64,000 nt of DNA, from the NCBI GenBank assembly GCA_033557465.1, contig CM066033.1, positions 1,306,371,519 through 1,306,435,518 of the forward strand, in the 5' to 3' direction. The position numbers were made by a program, and so were the translations under genes. The notes below the pieces were generated by a model. That model made no database searches, had not been told where the DNA came from, and saw only the letters and a program-made list of their open reading frames with translations. Of this stretch, positions 1 to 10,304 are shown in pieces (position 1 is the first letter of the stretch; every line of letters starts with the position of its first letter). Source of the stretch: Ichthyophis bannanicus. Its lineage: Eukaryota; Chordata; Amphibia; Gymnophiona; Ichthyophiidae.

Positions 1-597
1 TACCTGACCCTGTAGAGAAGGAGAAATGGCTGGTGCCCTGCCATTGGAAGGGAACTCGGTATCGAGGAAAACTCGAAAAGGGAAATCTCTTCTCATAACC
101 TTGTAGCCTAATGGCTCCGGATGGTCAGGACTCAGACAGTTAAGACACCAGGACTTGGAGTCTAAAAACAAAACTGCACTGCCACAGTTAAGGCACTTCT
201 TAGGAAAAGAAGGAGGCGGCTCCATAATGGAGAGGCCTGAAGGCCCAAAAATTTAAAGTGAAACTGAGGGAAAAAATTTCCCTGACTTAAATTGAAAAGA
301 AAAAAACACCGGCGATACCGGAGGAGTTGGGGAGACAGCCGCGACCACAGGAAAACAAGAATTAAAGAAAAAAATTTTCTGCGGTGACAGGAGGACGTCC
401 TGCCGGCTCTGCGGAAAAACGAAAACTGAGGAGAGACAGTTGGAAAGGCGGGAAGGCAGCACGCAGGCGCTGAGGGATGCTCCCAAAAGCTTTCTGATTG
501 GACGCTGGGGAGCGTTCCCGCGCAGGCTCCGTCGTACCAACGTACCCATATGTGAAGACTCATTCCTGCTTGTTCCTGGAGATCTACTTTCTTTGTA
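1..597 (-). mobile_element. DIRS retrotransposon (D family), 5' terminal segment
   Basis: This is the right-hand (5') end of a minus-strand DIRS element whose body lies left of the window. Positions about 405-589 are the inverted counterpart of 27498-27690, the left end of DIRS copy D, so this is the matching terminal repeat. The sequence just before the end (…cctggagat) also reappears inverted in the internal complementary region of copy D (27824-27865), as expected for DIRS termini. On the minus strand, 195-136 encodes a CxxC-x12-CxxC motif (C-L-N-C … C-L-N-C). It sits where the Gag N-terminus lies in copies A, B and C. No complete gene is inside the window. Confidence 0.75.
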
Positions 598-777
598 TAG
601 ATGATTTGCTGCATTAATGTTTTTCACTGCTCTTATACATGCAAATTGTTTGGAACCCATATAACCATCTAGGTTTAGCACCCTTGTTCTATGTAAAATT
701 TCGTGTTTCATGTTATATGTAAACTGCTCTGAATTTTATGATAGAGTGGTATAAAAAACCCTGTTAAATAAATAAAT
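598..777 (+). mobile_element. L2-like LINE, 3' terminal fragment
   Basis: The segment has the L2-type 3' end seen elsewhere in this window: a 'tgtaaactgctctgaa…gagtggtataaaa' stem-like block followed by an (AAATA)n tail at 765-777. It carries no coding capacity. It directly abuts the DIRS terminus, so the DIRS element probably inserted into or next to this older LINE. Confidence 0.6.
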
Positions 778-1175
778 CCTGTCAGGAGGAGGACTTGTAC
801 GAAAACCAGACCCATGTTGGTATAGTGCCTGAAATAGCTTCAAGGTGGCCTCAGAGCGCCTCCCAAAAACGTCTAATTAAATATTTCAGGGGCAGAACTA
901 TTTGTACTGTTCTTTTTCTTTGTGTGTTTTCTACTTTGTTTCAGGAACCACTCAGACACAACAGTCGACAGCAATGAGACACAGCATGCATAAAAGCTTG
1001 AATGGACAGAGAAGGGAATTTTAGAAGGGATGTCCAAGCCAGAACATCTGAAAGAAAGGAGGCACATCCAGGTGCAGAAATGATTTCACAAGCGTGGACA
1101 TGCCTGATATGGATGTCTGCAGGTGCATCTACATAGACATCCCCAAAACCATATTCAGAACCTGGATATCTAGGA
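778..1175. other. Unassigned stretch
   Basis: I see no recognisable gene or repeat signature here. The short reading frames (60-64 codons) have no family features. Confidence 0.4.
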
Positions 1176-1262
1176 TAACCTAATGCTTAGAGCAGTGGAC
1201 TAGGAGCAGGGCAACCAGCGTTCAGATCCCACAGCTGCTATTGATATTGCACTGGGGATGAT
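1176..1262 (+). mobile_element. tRNA-derived SINE head
   Basis: A pol III internal promoter is visible. An A-box-like block (TGCTTAGAGCAGTGG, 1184-1198) lies about 20 bases before a B-box-like block (GTTCAGATCCC, 1220-1230). The surrounding 'taatgcttagagcagtgga' layout is typical of a tRNA-derived SINE head. No acceptor stem can be folded, so this is not a tRNA gene. The downstream body is too diverged to delimit. Confidence 0.55.
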
Positions 1263-2282
1263 GGACTGCTATTTTCTCTACATCCTCGATGTTTTTTAGC
1301 CAAAAGGAGCACTTTTCAGATGCCTGTTCATGCATGGAGCACATCTAAACTTAGACACAATGGCAGACATCCACGACATTTAATCAGGCAAGGACATCCA
1401 GCTTCCAGGGAATGCCCCAGATATGCCTTCATCACACCCTGCATTCAGACTTGGACATCCTCATGTTGTGGAGGTCACCAGAGTTAGCTTCTAAAATGGC
1501 TCTGGAGAAATCTCTGTGTTTTGGGTGTCTCTATGTCCATGTCATAGTTCTACAGCCAAAATGCTTCCGAAATAAAATTTGGTCACACTTTATTAAGTCT
1601 GTATTGCTGAGAATGAAAATGATGCTTAAAATTATTTAATTATTATTCTAAAAAAAACCAAAGTATGTTTTTCTACAAGAAACTATTAACAAAAAGGATA
1701 AAGCAAATGCCCTAAACTACCAAATATTTAAATATGAAAAAATATATATATATATTTTTGTTGGAGCTTGTGCCATGAAGGAAACCCCTTCTCGCAGCAT
1801 GATACTCCTTTTATTCTATTTTAAAAGGGAACAAACCCTAAACTCTTAAACCCAAAGGACAATAAAATGTTTCCCAGGGAAAAACCATATATGCTGTATG
1901 AAAATGAACTTTAGAAGTACTTAGCTGTCAATGACTGTTCCAATGAACTGCTATCAAAAAAGATCACAAAAGGCTGTCGTTCCTTACAAGCTCTGTCCAA
2001 GTGGAGCTGTGGCCTCTGGAAGCTTTCTTATATTGCTGTAATACACCATAGCATTCCAAGCACATTTCATGGAGACAGATTCACATACAAACTTCTTCAG
2101 GACACTTTTTCCCAAACAGCTGATATGGCCATCATGCAATCTGAACTAGATGTTCATACTGCAATCTGCATGCTCGACGTTCATAACGCAATAGAAATAT
2201 AACTGTGAAATTATTTAATGGCTCAAGTTTTCAATTTATATAACCTCGACTTCGGAAGTACTAAGGATATGCAAGTTCCTGG
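1263..2282. other. Unassigned AT-rich stretch
   Basis: No gene or classifiable repeat is seen. A short (AT)n run lies at 1742-1756. The 75-codon frame at 1412-1639 shows no domain or family resemblance and is treated as chance. Confidence 0.4.
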
Positions 2283-2472
2283 AGAAAAGGTCTATAAACC
2301 ATTATTAAAAGGGACCCAGGATATCACTGCTTGACCCAATACAATCATTGAGGAAACTGTGTCTTTTGGGGAGACTGCTAGGTACTTATGACCTAGATTG
2401 GCCACTGTTGGAAACAGGATACTGGGCTTGATGGACCTTGGTCTGACCCAATATTGCATATCTTACCTAAGT
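2283..2472 (+). mobile_element. CR1 LINE, 3' untranslated end
   Basis: This is the family-1 CR1 3' tail: 'ccataaaccattattaaaa…gggacccaggatatc…' running into 'ggccactgttggaaacagg…gggcttgatggaccttggtctgaccca'. The same tail ends the CR1 copies at 20830-21010, 26420-26617 and 58400-58592. All coding sequence is missing, as expected of 5' truncation during target-primed reverse transcription. Confidence 0.8.
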
Positions 2473-2982
2473 TATAATGGGAAGGGATCTCAATTTAAAC
2501 CATAAATTACTAAAACATATGCACATGTTTGACTAGATTTGTGATAAATCTATGTTTTTGTTTGAACAGTACTTGATTTTCAGGCAAAACAATTAATGAA
2601 TGATGCAATTTGAAGGTGCTATTCAATCATCTATGATATGAATTGCACCATGTTATTCCTAGAAGTCATAGATGATCCAATCCTAACTCAGCTTAATTGC
2701 AATCACTCTGCAGAACAAATTTTGCACTGAACATGATGTGTCAAATAGTATTCTAGCTGTAGACCAGTCTTCTCAGTGTTTGATTTTTTCCATTTAGCCA
2801 AAGTGAGAGATGCCTTGTAGTTTGAACAATGCAGATCACTTCTGCTACGTTTGCGATGAAGTGACTTTTGCATCACAAAAATGCAATTAACCACTTTGAT
2901 TAAAAAAGCCTACACCTTTACTTTGGCTGCAAAATTGGTGATCAGGACAAGTAGTGGGACACATACATAGGCTGCACCACTT
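2473..2982. other. Unassigned stretch
   Basis: No supportable gene or repeat. A 63-codon minus-strand frame at 2703-2894 has no family features. Confidence 0.4.
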
Positions 2983-4136
2983 GTGCAACAAATCTTCGCC
3001 AGTGATTGAATAGAAAAAGGAAATCTATGCCTTTTGCAGTGCCAATGATTTGGAGAGAACCGACCGAGCATATCAGCAATTATTACTTTTGCATGATGCC
3101 TCCTATTGGGAAAGATTTGTCAAAGAAAAAAAAGTGGACTGTGCAGTATCCAAACATTCCATCAGCTATATGCCCATTACCCCACAGAGAAGGATTGCCA
3201 TTTCCTGGTGCTCCAGAATCATTCTCACTTGAGTCAGACGAGGAAGAGGAAGGGGATGAAACTTCTAATCCTGAACCATCAATGTCACATAACCCTGATT
3301 TTCTCCCATCCTCCCTCCTCTGACTCATACCTCATAACACAAGGTGAACTGAATGACCTTGTCAGGGATCTGGAACTACCCAAGAGTAAGGCAGAGCTGT
3401 TGGGCTCCAGACTGCAGCAGTGGAACCTTCCGTCAGATGATGTTGGTGTTTCCATGTTCTGTGAACGTCAAAAGGATCTTGTTAGATTCTTCTTCATGGA
3501 AGGTGATCTTGTAGCCTGCAACAACACTGATGGTCTGATGGCAGCCCTCAACTTCATTCATCATCCAGATGAGTGGAGACTGTTCATCAATTCAGCGAAG
3601 ATAAGTCTTAAAGATGTTTAGCTGCATAATAGCAATGCTTTGCCGTCAATTCCAGTTGGTCACGCAGTCCATATGAAGGAAACCTATGACAATGTAAAAC
3701 AGTTGTTGAAATGCATAAACTATGACCAATATTAGTGGCAGCTCTGTGGTGATTTTAAAGTCATTGTTCTGTAGCTCGGTATGTAGAACGGATACACAAA
3801 GTACTGCTGTTTTCTCTGTGAATGAGATAGCCGTGCAAAAGATTCCCACTACATCAAGAGAGATTGACCACTCCAATAGAGAATGGCCCATTCCAGAGTC
3901 TGGAGAGAAAGGTGTGCAGCATCCACCACTTGTTGAATCAAGGAAGATTGTTACCACACATTAAGCTGGGTCTAATGAAAAATTTTCAAGGCCATTGACA
4001 AAACAAAACCAGCTTTCAAGTATCCCAGCTACAAATTTCCAAGACTAAGTGAAGCTAAGATAAAGGAAGGTGTTTTTGTTGATCCTCAGATTTGTGAGCT
4101 TCTTTGAGATGATGCATTTAACCGTATACTGCGTAG

Positions 4137-5681
4137 TGTGGTGGTGAAGCTAGCCCAGTGCCTATGGAAATAGGGAAAACACTTGCAGTCTCCTCCAGTC
4201 AGAAGGAAAGTGCAGGGAATTACACTTTAAAAGTGCAGCTAAGAATGAAAAAAGCCTGTCTAAAGCTGCTGTCCTAAGGCCACGCCCCAGCTCCATGGTA
4301 ACTGAGGGTGGTAATCTAAGATAGCTGGGGGTGGGGTGGAAAGATACAGGCCAGAGCCACTCATATAAGCCCCAGAGAACAGGGAGGAAGAGAGCTGAAT
4401 CGAGTGCTGAGGGAATAGCTGAATCAAGAGCTGAGTCTGATTCAGAGGCGGAGTCTGGGAAGGAACCTGAATCTGAGCATGAGCATCAGCATTACATGAG
4501 GAAGAGAGACGGAAGGGCTAATCTATGCAGGAACCAGCATGGCCAAGGAAGTGGCAGTGAAACAGTGCTGAGGAGAATCCTAAAAGGAACTGCAAGTAAA
4601 GATTTTAGCCAGGAGTCTAGAGAAAGGTTCTCAGACACCAGCTGGAGGGAAGAGTATCCCCAAAGCCAGCTCCAGAGTTTGGACCGGTACCAGAGCTGTA
4701 GGAAGCCTGCAGTAGGTTCAAAAACCCGGAGGTTTAAGCCAGGAGAGATTGCTGGGAGTGACTCAACCATAAAGGCTTACCAGGAGACGCTGAGTCCAAG
4801 AATCTCACCTCAAGGAGGGCTGGTAAGAAAACCTCTTAACAGAGAAACCTTGAATGCTTTAAGACTGTTGAAACGTTTGGTAAAAGATCAGGAATTACCT
4901 TGCTTTGATAGTAGCTCTGAGTCCCGAGAGAGGTCTCGAGGGGAACAGCTGATTAGGTTGTTCAACGAAGCTGCAGAACCTGATTGCTCTGAATGTGAGT
5001 CAATGGAAGTTGGAGAAGGTGATAGTGAATTAAGTCAACCTGAACAAGAAATGGAATGTGATTTATCCATAAGGGTAAAATGAGAATCTTCTGAGTTATA
5101 AAGCTTGAAGAGATTCCAGTTTGTTTTATGTGCATGTATGTTCTGAAAGGGAAAGAAAGTTTTAATTAGTGTGGCTGCTGTTTTAAAAGCAAGAGACTTG
5201 TTAAGGAGGAATGCCTAAGGTCTCTAGAGCAACTAATTAAAACCCTGATTAAGTTGAAGCAAAGAAGAAAAGTTTATTACAGGAGTATTGCTGTCTGAAA
5301 GTCTGCAATGGACAATTAATTGCAAAAAGCACTGTGAAGTGAAACCTTTACTTGGAAGAAAGCAATCATTGCCTTGTTGAAGCAAGCAAGGGCAATTGAT
5401 ATCTGTGGAAAGTTTACCAACCTTTTATTTCTTGTGGAAAAAGTCTTTACATGTGTTATGCCAAGCTTCCTTAGAAGTTTCTGTTAAACAAGGGAGGCGA
5501 ATAAAATTTCCTGTGTGCTTTCAAACCTCGGCTAAAGCTCTTTATTACAACTACAATCAAATGCTCAAGGAACTACAACTCCCAGAGGCCTTTGCCCTAG
5601 GAGTACATATTAAATAAAATATTGAAAGTGCAGCCCCCTTTCCTCGTCAGGCAACCGCCTAGGCGGGGGTAGGCGGCGACA
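4137..5681 (+). mobile_element. LTR-like element 1 (candidate solo LTR, 1545 bp)
   Basis: The segment begins TGTGGTGG, ends GGCGACA, and is flanked by the direct repeat GTAG (4133-4136 and 5682-5685). TG…CA ends with a 4-bp duplication are the hallmark of LTR retroelement integration. Insertion interrupts a recognisable pseudogene, so both borders are independently supported. A TATA-like TATAAG lies near 4363 and an AATAAA signal at 5614-5619, as expected for an LTR. No internal tRNA primer site, gag or pol is visible, so it is either a solo LTR or a small non-autonomous element. Its length nearly matches the 1548-bp element at 36599-44155. Confidence 0.7.
4331..5083 (+). CDS. Open reading frame inside LTR-like element 1, unknown function
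   Basis: About 250 codons are open, starting from a GTG; the first ATG in frame is at about 4495, giving a protein near 196 residues. The product is hydrophilic and highly charged, with an N-terminal run of E/S/A-rich near-repeats (residues about 20-55). It then has a basic middle and an acidic C-terminus (EPDCSECESMEVGEGDSE). I see no signal peptide, membrane span or known motif, and do not recognise it. The frame overlaps the TATA-like box, so a real protein would have to start downstream, at the ATG near 4495. The second LTR-like element also has a long frame in a similar place, but I could not align the two proteins. It may be chance. Confidence 0.3.
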   Translation: MGWKDTGQSHSYKPQRTGRKRAESSAEGIAESRAESDSEAESGKEPESEHEHQHYMRKRDGRANLCRNQHGQGSGSETVLRRILKGTASKDFSQESRERFSDTSWREEYPQSQLQSLDRYQSCRKPAVGSKTRRFKPGEIAGSDSTIKAYQETLSPRISPQGGLVRKPLNRETLNALRLLKRLVKDQELPCFDSSSESRERSRGEQLIRLFNEAAEPDCSECESMEVGEGDSELSQPEQEMECDLSIRVK

Positions 5682-6134
5682 GTAGTAAAGAAAAGATGGC
5701 ATGGAAAGCCTTTCAGTTAGTGGCAACAAGTTTTCTTAGGAAACCACAAGGCAGACAACGTCAGGGCATTGGTGGAAAAACTCCTCAATGCATACAAAAG
5801 TCTTGGTTGCTACATGTCACTAAAGATACATTTTTTGTACTCTTATCTTGATTTTTTCCACCAAACTGCGCAGCAGTGAGTGATGAGCATGGCGAGCGAT
5901 TTCTTCAGGATATTGCAACAATGGAGAAAAGATATTAAGGCAAATGGAGCCCATCAATACTTGCAGACTATTGCTGGACAGTGACAAGAGATACTTCAGT
6001 TACAGCATACAAGAGAGAAGCCAAGAAACGCCGAGTAGACACTGAATAAGGTATGAAATGAATAATAATGTATACATAGCTGTTTCTTGCTTTCTGTTTC
6101 ATACTAACTTTTTAAATAAATTGTATTTAAATAA

Positions 6135-6360
6135 CCCTTTGGCTGATTTTTAAACTTTTAAACAAAGACAAAAGTTGAAATATTCCAAGAAAAAGAAAAA
6201 CCCTGAAAACTTGGTTGTTCAAATCAAATTAGTTGAAAATTTTTATGTACTTATTTTTTTTCCTGTATCTATGTTTTTCTTGTTGTAAAACTGCACAGAA
6301 CCACTGTTTTGATTGGGATAGTCGCAGTATACAAATCTGTATTAGATTAGATTAGATATA
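6135..6360 (+). mobile_element. L2-like LINE 3' end with (ATTAG)n tail
   Basis: The block 'ttgtaaaactgcacagaaccactgtttt…agtcgcagtatacaaatctg' followed by a short (attag)n repeat at about 6340-6357 is an L2-type 3' terminus on the plus strand. It is 5' truncated and noncoding. Confidence 0.6.
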
Positions 6361-6629
6361 TGGCAAGCACATGAAAAGACCTAGGTTTATAATAATCTGT
6401 GATTAAAACTCTACTACCAACATGCTATATATAGGCGTAAAATGGAAAAGCTTAGATATCTTGGAAACAGCCATTCAGTGGTTTCATCATTTTTTAATTC
6501 AGTGCATCAAAATCCATAAGAATAGGCAGATTTTGTCTCTGAAGCAGACAACTTTTAAAGAATTGTAGATTTTCAGACATCCAAAGCATGAATAGGGCTT
6601 CCAAAATAACCCCCAAGGTATTCTATATC
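6361..6629. other. Unassigned stretch
   Basis: No supportable gene or repeat is seen. Confidence 0.35.
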
Positions 6630-7020
6630 AGAAGTTTTTATTTATTTATTTGACAGTTTTTCTATACCGCCACTTCCAGCGATCAGGGGCGGTTTACATC
6701 GAACAAATAGTTTTGTTCCAAATAACATATTAAACTATGATACAGTTTTGTACAAATAAGATGGTGACATAATAAACTATAGTACAGAGAACTATTTACA
6801 TGATTGACATTCACATGTATCGTAGGGTAGTGACATCAGTGGTTCTTAATTATTTACAATCTTGTTCAGCAGTGTGAGCAGTACAGAGCAGTGTAAGAGG
6901 TACAGAGGAGTAATCTTATCTCAGGAAGGTAGGAGGGGGGATTAAGTCTTTAGATGGGGGTTGGTGGGATGTGGGTGTATTATAATATTCAATAAAGAGT
7001 ATCGTTTTCATCAATTCCTT

Positions 7021-7461
7021 TCAGAAGGTCTGGAGATCCTTGATAGATTTCATGTAATCAGGGAGGGAATTCCAGAGGGTGGGGGCTGTGTATCTGAAGG
7101 CTCTGTTGCTAGTAGTGTGTTTTGTTTTTCGTATGGAGGGTGGTATAGATAGGAGATTCTGGGTACTTTTTCTCATGTTTCTTACATTTGTTTGTCTGTG
7201 AATTATAGTGGATAGGTGAGAGGAGGAAGATATCATTGTGTAGTTTGAAGGTGGTGACTGTTTGTATTTTATTCTGGCGGCTATGGGTAGCCAGTGAAGA
7301 TTATAAAGTATTGGGGTGATGTGGTCAGTGAGGCTTGATCTGGAGATGATCCTGTCAGCTACATCCTGTGCCAGTTGGAGTGGTTGTATCGTTTTCTTGG
7401 GGAGGCCTTGGTAAAGACTATTGCAGTAGTCTAGGTGAGGAGTAAACAAAGCTTGGACCAC
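7021..7461 (-). pseudogene. L2 ORF2 C-terminal fragment
   Basis: This 146-codon frame encodes the post-palm part of an L2-type ORF2: TPHLDYCNSLYQGLPKKTI, then DHITPILYNLHWLPI, then the conserved C-terminal YTAPTLWNSLPDYMK. The protein would have been the reverse transcriptase that primes on nicked target DNA. Only the terminal part survives here; the catalytic palm lies 2 kb to the right (9292-9624), beyond later insertions. Confidence 0.75.
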
Positions 7462-7680
7462 TGTTCTAAAGTCTTGGGGTTCAAGGAGTGGTCTGAGGTG
7501 TCGTATGGTTTTTAGTTTGTAGAATATTGCTCTGGTAGTTTGTTTGATTTGTGAGGATATACTAAGAGTTCTGTCAATTAGTATTCCTAGGTATTTTACA
7601 TCCTGTTTAACTGGTAAGTTGGTGTTATGTAGGTTGATTGTTGATGGGGGGATGAAGTTCAGGTTTCTGGTAGTTATTTT

Positions 7681-7966
7681 TATTTATTTATTTATTTTAG
7701 CTGTATTTATATCCCGCTTTTCACCGGGTCAAAGCGGTCAATTGGGAGATACATTTAACACGAGGGCATGAGACACACATACGCTAATACTTACAGGAAA
7801 CATGGGCAATGGAGGGTTAAGTGGCTTGCCCAAGACCACAAGGAGTGCCTATAGGACTAGAAATCCCAGTCCCTCCGGCCTGAGATTGCTGTCCCCAGGT
7901 GGGACTTGAACCCCCGGCCCTCTTGCCCGAAGTACCTTGTCCTAACCACTAGGCCACTCCTCCCCC
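7681..7966 (-). mobile_element. tRNA/CORE-type SINE, copy 1
   Basis: On the minus strand the element starts with GGGGGAGGAGTGGCCTAGTGG (A box) and carries GGGGGTTCAAGTCCCACC (B box, about 7899-7916). Its centre (7807-7842) contains CTTGGGCAAGCCACTTAACCC, closely resembling the MIR/CORE-SINE core. The tail ends in (TTTAT)n read on the plus strand. The last 80 bases ('aagcgggatataaatac…') differ from the tails of copies 2 and 3, which suggests it used a different L2 partner. It lies directly next to the CR1 piece at 7967. Confidence 0.8.
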
Positions 7967-8893
7967 ATGACGACAGAAAAAGACCACATGGCCTATCTAG
8001 TCTGTCCTTCCATATCAACTACAACAGTCCCCTTTTTTCCTTTAGAGATCCTCTGTGTTTGTCCCATGCTTTTTTGAATTCAGATACTGTCCTCATCTCT
8101 ACCACCTCCACTGGGAGACTATTCCACGGATCCACCACTCTTTCCGTAAAGAAATATTTCCACATATCATTCCTGAATCTATCCCCCTTCACACTCATCC
8201 CATGTCCCCTCGTAGCAGAACTTGCTTTCAATTGAAAGAGGCTCTCCCCCTGTACATTTATGCCACGGAGGTATTTAAACATCTCAATCATATCACCTCT
8301 ACCCCCGCCTTTCCTCTAAGATGTACATATTAGGATCCTTAAGTCTGTCCTCATATGCTTTATAATGAAGATCACTAACCATTTTAGTAGCCACCCTCTG
8401 CACCGACTCCATCCTGTTCACATCCTTTTGAAGGTGCGGTCTCCAGAATTGCACACCATACTCCAAATGAGGTCGCACCAAAGACTTATACAGAGGCATT
8501 ATCACCTCCTTTTTTCTGCTAGCCATTCCTCTCTGTATGCACCCAAGCATCCTTCTAGCTTTTGTCGTCGCCTTTTCTACCTGTTTAGCTACTTTAAGAT
8601 CATCAGACACAACCACGCCTAGGTCCCGCTCTTCTTTAGTGGACAAAAGTACTTCACCCCCTATATTATATCGCTCCCTTGGACTGCTGCAGCCCAAATG
8701 CGTGACCTTACATTTTTTAACATTAAATCCCAGCCGCCAAATTCTAGACCATTCTTCAAGCTTAGCTAGATCCCTCCTCATGTTATCTACCCCTTCCTGG
8801 GTGTCTACTCTATTGCAGATTTTGGTATCATCCGCAAAGAGGCAAACCTTACCCGACAGCCCTTCCGCTATATCACTAACAAAGATGTTAATA
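7967..8893 (-). mobile_element. CR1 LINE family 2, 3' half
   Basis: The minus-strand frame at 8299-8781 encodes the post-catalytic RT region (MRRDLAKLEEWSRIW, RPHLEYGVQFWRPHLQKDV, MESVQRVATKMV). The frame at 8019-8291 encodes the C-terminus (VVDPWNSLPVEVVEMRTVSEF). It is the same family as the plus-strand copy at 21226-23386. The catalytic palm is missing, the ORF is split, and the final 3' bases are lost where the SINE abuts. Confidence 0.85.
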
Positions 8894-9000
8894 GGATTTC
8901 AGGTTTTTTAAATTTTATTTTTAGGTTATTTTTGTTAAGCCAGGATTCTGCTTCAGTTATGCAGTCAATGATATTGTTGTATTGGGGGTTTCTTATTTCT

Positions 9001-9285
9001 TATTTATTTACATTCTCTTATATACCGCGCTATTCTGCATAAGTGCGGTTTACATTGAACAAACTGAAATTACATTGAACAGGGCATTATAACTTGGAGA
9101 TAACTATTTTACAGGGAACATGGGCTATGGAGGGTTAAGTGGCTTGCCCAAGACCACAAGGAGAACCTGTAGGACTAGAAACCCCAGTCCTTCCGGCCAA
9201 GGTTGCTGTCCTCTAGTGGGATTTGAACCCCCGACCTTCTGGCCTGAAGTACCTTGCCCCAACCACTAGGCCACTCCTCCACTCC
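9001..9285 (-). mobile_element. tRNA/CORE-type SINE, copy 2
   Basis: Same layout as copy 1: on the minus strand GGAGTGGCCTAGTGGTTGGGG (A box), GGGGGTTCAAATCCCAC (B box), a core with CTTGGGCAAGCCACTTAACCC, and a tail 'ccgcacttatgcagaatagcgcggtatataaga' followed by (AAATA)n. The tail nearly matches the 3' end of the L2 at 55590-55650. It sits inside the L2 at 6630-10095. Confidence 0.85.
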
Positions 9286-9291
9286 AAATGT

Positions 9292-9624
9292 CTATTGTCT
9301 ATGTCTTATATCTATTGATGTATATAACATAATGTCGTCTGCATAAATATGGTATTGGATTTTGTGTTTATTGAAGATTGTACAAATGAGCTGGAGATAC
9401 AGATTGAACAGGAGGGACGAGAGGGCCGATCCTTGTGGTATACCCTGTTCTTGAGGGAAGATGGCTGATGAATCCTGGTTGATTTTTACATACTGAAATC
9501 GGTTGGAAATGTAAGATTCGAAACATTTTAGTATTATACCAGATAGGCCTATTTGAGCCAGTCTTGATAGGAGGATGTGGTGATCAACATTGTCAAATGC
9601 TGAGGTGATATCAAGGAAAACCAT
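9292..9624 (-). pseudogene. L2 reverse transcriptase palm fragment
   Basis: The 110-codon frame holds RT motif A (FLDITSAFDNVDHHILL), motif B (QGIPQGSALSSLLFNLY) and motif C (YADDIMLY). Both catalytic aspartate sites are intact. It belongs to the L2 at 6630-10095. Upstream palm sequence continues to about 10095 with stops; downstream it is cut by SINE copy 2. Confidence 0.8.
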
Positions 9625-10304
9625 GATAAATGCCTGGTTTGGATTGTCTAGACCACAGATAAGGGTATCCAGTAATACTAGTAGGAGGGTTTCTACGCCG
9701 TGGTAGGGACGGAAACCGTATTGTTGGGCGTCAAGGGGGGCATGTAGGTCAATGTAGTCTTGAAGTTGTATTTGGACTACTTTTTCTATTATTTTTGCTA
9801 AGAATGGGATATTAACTATTGGCCTGTATGATGTGGGGTCAACTTTGTTGAGAGATCTGTTTTAGAGTATAGGGTGAATGACAGAGAGTTTGAGTGCGGT
9901 AGGCATTATTCCTTGGTGTAGGGATTGGTTGACAATATTAAGTAGAGTAGATGCTAGTTCTACTTTAGTGGCTTTTATCCAGGGTACTGGACAGGGATCT
10001 AGATGTGAGGTGGTTGTGTTAATTTTTGTTATTGTTTCTATAAGCTGTTTCTCTTTAATGAGGTTAGCTATTGATTGTTAACTTTAAGTAGTGATTGTGG
10101 AGGAGGATAAAGAAAGAAAAATATAAAAGGCTTTATAAGAATTTTCAAAAAAAAAAAAAAGAAAAATCCAGTTTTTGCTATAAAAAAATTAAACAAAAGT
10201 GTTCTGAACCATCTTTCTTTATCCCTATTGTTAATGTACTTTATTGTGATGTACTTATTGTTATAGGACCTGATGGTTGTAAACCGTGTAAATGTCTTTC
10301 AACT

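Larger units (their letters stand above)
2983..6048 (+). pseudogene. Pseudogene of a dispersed uncharacterised metazoan protein family
   Basis: Conceptual translation gives successive blocks of one protein, broken by stops and frame changes. An N-terminal block runs from about 3006 (KRKSMPFAVPMIW, then an acidic DEEEEGDE stretch). Next comes ITQGELNDLVRDLELPKSK near 3340-3400 and HAVHMKETYDN near 3661-3690. The last blocks are LSEAKIKEGVF near 4043-4075 and, after an interruption, DEHGERFLQDIATMEKRY and ADYCWTVTRD at 5881-5990. From memory these motifs belong to a multicopy protein family of unknown function in many animal genomes, possibly of transposon origin; this was not checked. At least eight in-frame stops are present between 3700 and 4110. 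The LTR-like element at 4137-5681 splits the frame, and removing it plus one GTAG copy restores a continuous coding phase. No function is assigned. Confidence 0.65.
6630..10095 (-). mobile_element. L2-clade LINE, minus strand, interrupted by SINEs and a CR1
   Basis: The 3' end is at the left (T-rich 'tttatttatttatttgacag…' at 6640, then a 'ataccgccacttccagcgatcaggggcgg' block). Reading leftward from 10095 the reverse transcriptase appears in order: an N-terminal palm region (9625-10095), FLDITSAFDNVDHHILL and GIPQGSALSSLLFNLY with YADDIMLY (9292-9624), then the C-terminal LHWLPIAARIKYK and LWNSLPDYMKSI region (7021-7461). Insertions at about 7668-8893 (SINE plus CR1 piece) and 9001-9285 (SINE) split it. 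The endonuclease half is absent. It is non-functional. Confidence 0.8.

Noticed and set aside
1741..1757. Short (AT)n run and homopolymers (10147, 21448, 31497, 43597, 50806) as possible functional sites
   Set aside because: These are simple low-complexity tracts without associated structure; the C16/G14 runs could also be length errors in assembly.
7899..7966. Possible tRNA gene from A and B box sequences (also at 9215-9285 and 49525-49592)
   Set aside because: No acceptor stem or anticodon arm folds properly, and the sequence continues into a SINE body and L2 tail.
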